From an uncultured Phycisphaerales bacterium (lineage in GTDB: Bacteria > Planctomycetota > Phycisphaerae > Phycisphaerales > UBA1924), in the NCBI GenBank assembly GCA_937871415.1, contig CALMQD010000566.1:1-9194 (forward strand): DNA of 9,194 bases. Direction: 5' to 3'. Both the position numbers and the translations under genes were made by a program. Below the pieces are notes generated by a model. It was given only the letters and a program-made list of their open reading frames with translations, was not told where the DNA came from and ran no database searches. Positions 5,175-9,194 of this stretch are shown here, piece by piece; the stretch's first letter is position 1; each line of letters begins with the position of its first letter.

Positions 5175-7415
5175 ATGACCGGGCCCGGACCATCACCCGC
5201 GGATCAACCGGCGCCGCACCGGCGCGAGGACCAGACGGGCGGGCCGTTCCTGCTCACCCCGCTGCGTCAGGTGCGGGCGATCCGCGCGCAGGTCGCCGAA
5301 GGTCTGGAGCGGCTTGAAGTCCGCACGGTCGCCGATCTGATCCGCCACCTGCCGATGCGGTACGAGCGCATCGAGGCCGAATCGCCGATCGCCAGTCTGC
5401 AGGAAGGAACGATCGTCAGCGCGCGCGGTGAGATCGCGGCGACGAAGATCGCCGGCGGCCGATTCGCCGGGCGCGGGCGCTCGCGGTTCCAGGCGGTGCT
5501 GGTCGACGAGACCGGGCGGCTGGACCTGGTGTGGTTCAACCAGCCCTGGATGCAGAAGAAGATCGTGCCCGGCCAGCGCGTCCGTGTGCAAGGGCTCGCC
5601 AAGCGCTATGGCGTCGGCCTCCAGATCTCGAACCCCACGCTCCTGCCTACGGAAGACGCGGACGACGCTCCGCCCGGCGAGCGCGCGCCGGGCGACGGCC
5701 GACGCGCCGTCGGCCCCCGGATTCGCCCGGTCTATCCGGCGAGCGAAGGGGTGAGCTCCCTGCAGATCGAACTCGCGGTGGGCGCTGTGCTCGAGCGCGC
5801 GCTCCGCGAGATCGACGACCACCTCCCGCCCGAGTTCCGGAGGCAGAAGGAAGTCCTCGAACTGCGAGAGGCCTACCGGCTGATCCACGAGCCCGCGACA
5901 TTGGAGGAAGCCGCCGAGGCGCGCCGGCGGCTCGCCTACGACGAACTGCTCATGCTGCAACTGGCCGTGTTCATGCGCCGCGAGCAGGTGCGCCGCTCGA
6001 GTGTGGCGCCGGCGCTCAAGTGGTCGCGGGCGATCGACGGGCATATCCGCGCCCGACTCCCCTTCACCCTGACGCCTTCGCAGGATCAGGTCATCAACGA
6101 GATCGTGCGCGACCTCGAGAAGACCGAGCCCGCCAACCGGCTCATCCAGGGCGACGTCGGCTCGGGCAAGACGGTCGTCGCGCTCTACGCCATGCTGCTC
6201 GCGGCGGCGGACAACAAGCAGGCGGCGCTCATGGCGCCCACCGAACTGCTCGCCGAGCAGCACCACGCGTCGATCGCGGCGACCCTGAAGGGCTCGAACA
6301 TCCGCGTCCGCCTGCTCACCGGTTCGGTCACCGGCGCCGAGCGCCGCGACATCCTCGCGTCGGTCGCCGAGGGTACGACGGACATCCTCATCGGCACGCA
6401 CGCCCTCCTGTCCGAGTCGGTCGAGTTCCGCTCGCTCGCGGTCGTCGTGATCGACGAGCAGCACCGCTTCGGCGTGCACCAGCGCGCCGCGCTGCGCTCC
6501 AAGGCCTCCGAGGACCCGCACGGGCGCGCCGTGTCGCCGCACGTGCTCGTGATGACCGCCACGCCCATCCCGCGGACGCTCGCGCTCACGCTCTTTGGCG
6601 ACCTCGACGTGAGCACGATCCGCGGGATGCCGCCGGGTCGAACGCCGATCATCACGAAGGTGGTCCCCCCCAGCGCTTCGGCGGACGTCTACTCCTGGGT
6701 CCGCACGCGCATCGACGCCGGAGAACAGGCGTACGTCGTCGTCCCCGCGATCGACACCGGCGCGAGCGCGGTCGCCTCCGGCGACAGGTCCGGCGACGCC
6801 GAGCTCAACGACCTGCGCAGCGTGCAGCATCGACTGGAGACGAACGAACTCAAGGGCAAGCGCATCGCGGCGCTGCACGGCCGGCTTTCGCCCGCGACCC
6901 GGGACACCGTCATGGGCCGATTCCGCGCCGGGCTCATCGACTGCCTGGTCGCAACAACGGTGATCGAGGTCGGCGTCGATGTGCCCAACGCGACGGTCAT
7001 GGTCGTCGAGCACGCCGACCAGTTCGGTCTTGCGCAGTTGCACCAGTTGCGCGGACGAATCGGGCGCGGGAGCAAACGCTCGGTGTGCGTCCTCTTCGCC
7101 GACCCGAACCCGGCGACGCCCGACGCCGCCGCCCGGATCGGCGTCATGGCCCGAACCTCCGACGGTTTCGAACTGGCGGAGAAGGACCTCGAGATCCGCG
7201 GTCCGGGCGAGGTCTTCGGGCTCCGCCAGGCGGGCGCTCCACCCCTGGTTGTGGCGGACCTCATGAACGACCGGGAACTGCTGGCGATGGCCCGGCGCGA
7301 CGCCGCGGCGTGGATCGCCCGCTCACCCGAACTTCGGGGGTCGGGCGAGGAGCTCCTGCGGAAAAGACTGCTCAAGTTGCATGGGCAGTGGCTCGGACTG
7401 GGAGATGTTGCGTAA
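5175..7415 (+). CDS. recG: ATP-dependent DNA helicase RecG
   Basis: A 746-residue superfamily-2 helicase that remodels branched DNA: fork reversal, Holliday junction processing and restraint of R-loop-driven replication. The first ~23 residues are a disordered tail before LLTPLRQVRAI, where the wedge domain begins. The wedge domain, with its OB fold, binds the branch point and covers roughly 25-200. Helicase motifs in order are LTPSQ at 299-303, Walker A GDVGSGKT at 326-333, APTE at 354-357, the DEQH box at 427-430, MTATPIPRTLA from 460, TTVIEVGVDVPNA from 594, and QLRGRIGRG at 624-632. The C-terminal DLEIRGPGEVFGLRQAG segment is also typical. Length is slightly above the usual ~690, explained by the N-terminal tail and a charged loop near residue 155-180. 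The frame is open upstream to 5016, but those residues overlap the DUF971 gene, so ATG 5175 is chosen; it has only a weak GTGAG upstream. All motifs look intact. Confidence 0.96.
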   Translation: MTGPGPSPADQPAPHRREDQTGGPFLLTPLRQVRAIRAQVAEGLERLEVRTVADLIRHLPMRYERIEAESPIASLQEGTIVSARGEIAATKIAGGRFAGRGRSRFQAVLVDETGRLDLVWFNQPWMQKKIVPGQRVRVQGLAKRYGVGLQISNPTLLPTEDADDAPPGERAPGDGRRAVGPRIRPVYPASEGVSSLQIELAVGAVLERALREIDDHLPPEFRRQKEVLELREAYRLIHEPATLEEAAEARRRLAYDELLMLQLAVFMRREQVRRSSVAPALKWSRAIDGHIRARLPFTLTPSQDQVINEIVRDLEKTEPANRLIQGDVGSGKTVVALYAMLLAAADNKQAALMAPTELLAEQHHASIAATLKGSNIRVRLLTGSVTGAERRDILASVAEGTTDILIGTHALLSESVEFRSLAVVVIDEQHRFGVHQRAALRSKASEDPHGRAVSPHVLVMTATPIPRTLALTLFGDLDVSTIRGMPPGRTPIITKVVPPSASADVYSWVRTRIDAGEQAYVVVPAIDTGASAVASGDRSGDAELNDLRSVQHRLETNELKGKRIAALHGRLSPATRDTVMGRFRAGLIDCLVATTVIEVGVDVPNATVMVVEHADQFGLAQLHQLRGRIGRGSKRSVCVLFADPNPATPDAAARIGVMARTSDGFELAEKDLEIRGPGEVFGLRQAGAPPLVVADLMNDRELLAMARRDAAAWIARSPELRGSGEELLRKRLLKLHGQWLGLGDVA

Positions 7416-7499
7416 GGGCGCGATCGTTGCGCGTGTTCCATAGGCCCGCGGACATAACCGCACGACGGTCCGGATTGTTAGATCACCACCGACCGGCGC

Positions 7500-7520
7500 G
7501 CAGTTGTGTAAACTGCAACT
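7500..7520 (+). promoter_or_regulatory. inverted-repeat operator and -10 box at the HTH gene start (leaderless promoter candidate)
   Basis: GCAGTT-GTGTA-AACTGC is a perfect 6-bp inverted repeat at 7500-7516, and AACTG is repeated directly at 7511-7515 and 7517-7521. TAAACT at 7509-7514 fits the TANNNT -10 consensus. The six bases after it end exactly before the GTG at 7521, so transcription could begin at the start codon. No Shine-Dalgarno sequence precedes the GTG, as expected of a leaderless mRNA. Because the downstream gene encodes a DNA-binding protein and the palindrome covers the -10 box, autorepression is a reasonable inference. No good -35 box is seen at the right distance. Confidence 0.5.
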
Positions 7521-8129
7521 GTGGAACTCTCACCATTGCACGAGCGGATGCAGGCGCTGGTCGGGGCCAAAACGTACCGCGTGATCGCCGAGATGACGGG
7601 TCAGAACGCGGAGACGGTGCGCCGGTACATGCTCGGGGCCGATCCCAGCGTCGAGTTCCTGGCCGCGCTGTGCCTCGCGACCGGCTCGAACGCCGAGTGG
7701 CTGCTCACCGGGCGCGGGCCGATGCGGCGCTCGGCGGCCCAGGCGCAGGTGCTGCAGGAGGCCAGCGCCGGCGAACTTCTGGGGGCCATGGCCAAGACGC
7801 TCGAGCGATTGGCGTCGCGCGTCGAGCGCGTGGAGGTCTACGCGCAGACGCTCGAGACTCGAATTCGGGCGATGGCTTCCGCCGAGGTTGTCGTCGGGGG
7901 CGGGGGTTGGGCGCTCGGGCACGTGACCCCAGCCCCTGCGGCCGTCCATCACGCGGGCAGGAATCATGAGCAGGTCCAAGCGGACGTCGAAATCGCAGAG
8001 CCCAGGCCCACCGCCTTCACCGACCGGGAATCCGCCTCGGCCGCGCCGTCCGGCGCTCCTGACGGGCACCCCCGCGCCCGGTCCGTTGCCGATGCTCTTG
8101 CCCAACGACCACGTGCGGATGCTTCTTGA
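7521..8129 (+). CDS. phage-repressor-like helix-turn-helix protein with coiled coil
   Basis: A 202-residue protein starting at a GTG. Residues about 5-67 form a helix-turn-helix domain of the XRE / CI-repressor type: TYRVIAEMTGQNAETVRRYM holds the two HTH helices, and the domain closes with the characteristic NAEWLLTGRGP at 57-67. Residues about 75-118 are a heptad-like helix (LLGAMAKTLERLASRVERVEVYA and on), probably for dimerisation. After 120 the sequence is Gly/Pro/Ala-rich and probably disordered. There is no S24 peptidase domain, so it is not a LexA-type self-cleaving repressor. Target genes are unknown, but the palindrome touching its start codon suggests it binds its own promoter. Third-position G/C is about 85% in this frame for codons at 7968-8084 and drops to 3 of 14 over 8085-8126, while the +1 frame becomes favourable. 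The true end of the protein is therefore doubtful: the gene either overlaps the next one or is frameshifted. Confidence 0.75.
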   Translation: MELSPLHERMQALVGAKTYRVIAEMTGQNAETVRRYMLGADPSVEFLAALCLATGSNAEWLLTGRGPMRRSAAQAQVLQEASAGELLGAMAKTLERLASRVERVEVYAQTLETRIRAMASAEVVVGGGGWALGHVTPAPAAVHHAGRNHEQVQADVEIAEPRPTAFTDRESASAAPSGAPDGHPRARSVADALAQRPRADAS

Positions 8130-8409
8130 ACTGCTCCGACCGGCCTCGCCCGAGCTGGCACGGCGGTGGCTCGCGGCGTTGATGCTCGTTCCGCCCGGCG
8201 AGCGGGAGGAGGTTGTCGCGCTGGTTGAGTCGCGAATTGTGTCGGAGTACACCGCGCGCGGAGAACCGCCGAAGGCGGAGATGCTGCACTTGCATTCGCC
8301 GCCTCTGCAGAGGGAGGGCTACACCGAGCGGGTCGTGCGGAGCTATGCACGCGCCGACGGCGCCGAGCCCGCGCGGGCAGGCGGATCGACCCCGGCGGCC
8401 GGTGTGTGA
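7966..8409 (+). CDS. hypothetical protein overlapping the HTH gene
   Basis: A 147-residue frame that I do not recognise. The first ~42 residues are Ser/Pro/Arg-rich and look disordered. From residue 43 (ATG at 8092) there is a convincing helical stretch, MLLPNDHVRMLLELLRP, then SPELARRWLAALMLVPPGE and REEVVALVESRIVSEY, with strong third-position G/C (12 of 14 at 8086-8127). The ATG at 7966 has AGGA three bases upstream, which is close; the ATG at 8092 has no ribosome site. The overlap with the HTH gene is 164 bp with the first start and 38 bp with the second. The alternative is that this is the C-terminal part of the HTH protein reached by a +1 frameshift. If separate, it probably works with the HTH protein, as overlapping genes often do. 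Confidence 0.55.
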   Translation: MSRSKRTSKSQSPGPPPSPTGNPPRPRRPALLTGTPAPGPLPMLLPNDHVRMLLELLRPASPELARRWLAALMLVPPGEREEVVALVESRIVSEYTARGEPPKAEMLHLHSPPLQREGYTERVVRSYARADGAEPARAGGSTPAAGV

Positions 8410-8441
8410 AACGTTGAGTGGCTCGACGCCGCGGACGAGAA

Positions 8442-8711
8442 CTAGAGGATCAGCCAGACCACGATCGCGGCCAGCATCCCGATCATGAACGCGAACCCCC
8501 ACCAGCCCCCGGTCTCGCCGACAGTTCGTACCCACGACAGGTCGAGGATTCCCAAGCCGCCGATCCACCCCGGCACGCGCGTGCGCGACTTGATCTCCTC
8601 GTTCCGGGCTTTGCGCCGGGTGTCGGATGCGAGCGCTTCCCCCAGCCGCCGCTGCGCCTCGTCGGGCGAGCGGCCGGTGACTTGCTCGTAGAGATTCGGA
8701 TCGATGGCCAT
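8442..8711 (-). CDS. small single-span membrane protein, hypothetical
   Basis: An 89-residue protein with no family that I recognise. The N-terminal half is polar, with a DPNLYEQVTGRSPDEAQRRLGEAL helix, and has a basic stretch at 31-46 (many Arg/Lys). A moderately hydrophobic WIGGLGILDLSW segment follows at 49-60, then a strong membrane helix at about 70-88 (WGFAFMIGMLAAIVVWLIL) that reaches the C-terminus. Basic residues before the helix predict a cytoplasmic N-terminus. The ATG at 8711 is preceded on the minus strand by GGGAAG with a 6-nt gap, an acceptable ribosome site. It converges with the (+) gene ending at 8409, with 32 bp between stops. It lies downstream of the transporter gene on the same strand, but the 131-bp gap argues against tight coupling. 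Confidence 0.65.
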   Translation of the reverse strand: MAIDPNLYEQVTGRSPDEAQRRLGEALASDTRRKARNEEIKSRTRVPGWIGGLGILDLSWVRTVGETGGWWGFAFMIGMLAAIVVWLIL

Positions 8712-8763
8712 GGCGAACTTCCCGCTTTCGAACGCCCTCGGACAATCATTCGGTGATCGAAGC

Positions 8764-8828
8764 TTCTGCTTTCACGGCAGAACGCCCATCGGCCCTGGGC
8801 TTTGGGCGCCGGGCTCGGACTTGCCCGG
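8764..8828 (-). terminator. two hairpins downstream of the substrate-binding protein gene, weak terminator candidate
   Basis: Perfect inverted repeats lie in the 8712-8842 spacer after the transporter gene's stop: CCGGGC with GCCCGG around an 8-nt loop (8809-8828), then TTCTGC with GCAGAA around a 7-nt loop (8764-8782). Neither is followed by a T-run on the minus strand, so they are not standard intrinsic terminators. They could mark the 3' end of the transporter mRNA or stabilise it. Confidence 0.3.
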
Positions 8829-8842
8829 ATCTTCGAAGGCGG

Positions 8843-9194
8843 TCAATCGGGCTTCACCGTCGTGACGTAGCGAGGCTTGGGCGGATCGCCCGCCATCTCC
8901 ACCACGACCGCGGCCTTGGTCGCGTCGCGGTTCGAGTTGATCGTGATCTCGCCCGTCACGCCGGGGAACTTCTTGGTGTCGGCGATGGCGTTCCGAAGGT
9001 CGCGACCGTCGAGCGACTTGGCCCGCTTCATCGCGTCGAAGAGGATCTTCGCGGCGTCGTAGCCGAGCGCCGCAAGGCCGTCGGGCGTGGCGCCCTTGTA
9101 CTCGGCCTGATATTTCTTGATGAACTCCTGGACACGGGCGTCCTTCTGGTCGGGCGCGTAGTGATTGGTGTAGAAGCACCCCTCGATCGCGTCC
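8843..9194 (-). CDS. branched-chain amino acid-type ABC transporter substrate-binding protein, C-terminal part
   Basis: The frame is open from the right edge to a TGA at 8843-8845, giving 116 C-terminal residues; the N-terminus with its signal peptide lies outside. The visible sequence is typical of the end of LivJ-like type I periplasmic binding proteins (Peripla_BP_6). It has GCFYTNHYAPD, then VQEFIKKYQAEYKG, the family's LAALGYDAAKILFDAMKRA helix, LRNAIADTKKFPGVTGEITI, and an ending AGDPPKPRYVTTVKPD. Such proteins capture Leu/Ile/Val, other amino acids, amides or urea outside the cytoplasmic membrane and hand them to an ABC permease. The ligand cannot be told from this part. The ATG at 9031 is internal and not the start, because homologous sequence continues upstream of it. 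Permease and ATPase genes, if linked, would be sought beyond the right edge. Confidence 0.88.
   Translation of the reverse strand, partial: DAIEGCFYTNHYAPDQKDARVQEFIKKYQAEYKGATPDGLAALGYDAAKILFDAMKRAKSLDGRDLRNAIADTKKFPGVTGEITINSNRDATKAAVVVEMAGDPPKPRYVTTVKPD

Noticed and set aside
3803..5176. Long open frames opposite and beside the FKBP and DUF971 genes (457 codons minus, 441 codons plus)
   Set aside because: Both give low-complexity Arg/Gly/Asp-rich products and overlap well-supported genes; they are compositional shadows.
5193..7043. A 616-codon open frame on the minus strand opposite recG
   Set aside because: It is an antisense shadow of a very GC-rich gene: the product is Arg/Asp/Val-rich with no domain, while the plus strand encodes an intact RecG.
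4790..7415. A defence-island reading of the helicase plus small unknown gene plus HTH regulator
   Set aside because: The helicase is a canonical RecG and the small gene a recognisable DUF971; no nuclease, toxin, mobile element or other defence hallmark is present.
7418..7437. Possible terminator hairpin just after recG (CGCG-N7-CGCG followed by TGTT)
   Set aside because: The stem is only 4 bp plus a wobble pair and there is no T-run; it is no better than chance in this composition.
8843..9031. Treating the ATG at 9031 as the start of a 62-residue small protein
   Set aside because: Family-like sequence continues in frame upstream to the window edge, so this is only the tail of a larger gene.
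8772..9179. A 135-codon minus-strand frame starting near the right edge
   Set aside because: It is out of frame with the substrate-binding protein, is Arg-rich and matches nothing; the other frame is clearly homologous to LivJ-type proteins.

Overview
The window is GC-rich and densely coding. It looks like a chromosomal piece from a planctomycete of the class Phycisphaerae. This is an inference from three things: the secreted protein at the left end carries a two-repeat dockerin-like tail ending in Gly-Cys, a tail style I associate with that group; third codon positions are strongly G/C; and several starts have poor or no Shine-Dalgarno sequence. I see no tRNA, rRNA, CRISPR array, insertion sequence or prophage structure. 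Most of the window is ordinary core or accessory chromosome, and I do not see a convincing new multi-gene system.

Layout. At 1-274 there is a possible 3' tail of an upstream gene and a leader region. At 275-2317 (+) lies a secreted vanadium-haloperoxidase / PAP2-type protein with the C-terminal dockerin-like module. Converging on it with only 9 bp between the stop codons is an amidohydrolase (2327-3754, -) reduced almost to its metal-binding barrel. A 66-bp divergent spacer holding two small hairpins separates it from a rightward run: an exported FKBP-type peptidyl-prolyl isomerase with a second, degenerate FKBP domain (3821-4771), a small DUF971 protein (4790-5140) and the RecG helicase (5175-7415). 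Gaps of 18 and 34 bp suggest co-transcription of these three.

At 7521 a GTG-initiated helix-turn-helix protein follows. It is preceded directly by a perfect inverted repeat and a TAAACT box placed so that transcription could start at the GTG, which suggests a leaderless, self-regulated gene. Its tail overlaps another (+) frame (7966-8409), and the codon signal changes frame near 8085. This is either a real gene overlap or a frameshifted single gene. On the minus strand are a small single-span membrane protein (8442-8711) and the C-terminal 116 residues of a branched-chain amino acid ABC transporter substrate-binding protein (8843-9194), whose start lies beyond the right edge.

The genes do not form one pathway. 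The haloperoxidase-like protein, the FKBP and the solute-binding protein act outside the cytoplasmic membrane, while RecG, DUF971 and the HTH protein are cytoplasmic. The points most worth checking are the dockerin-tailed haloperoxidase, the trimmed amidohydrolase with a Cys-rich insert, the leaderless operator/promoter and the frame switch after the HTH gene.
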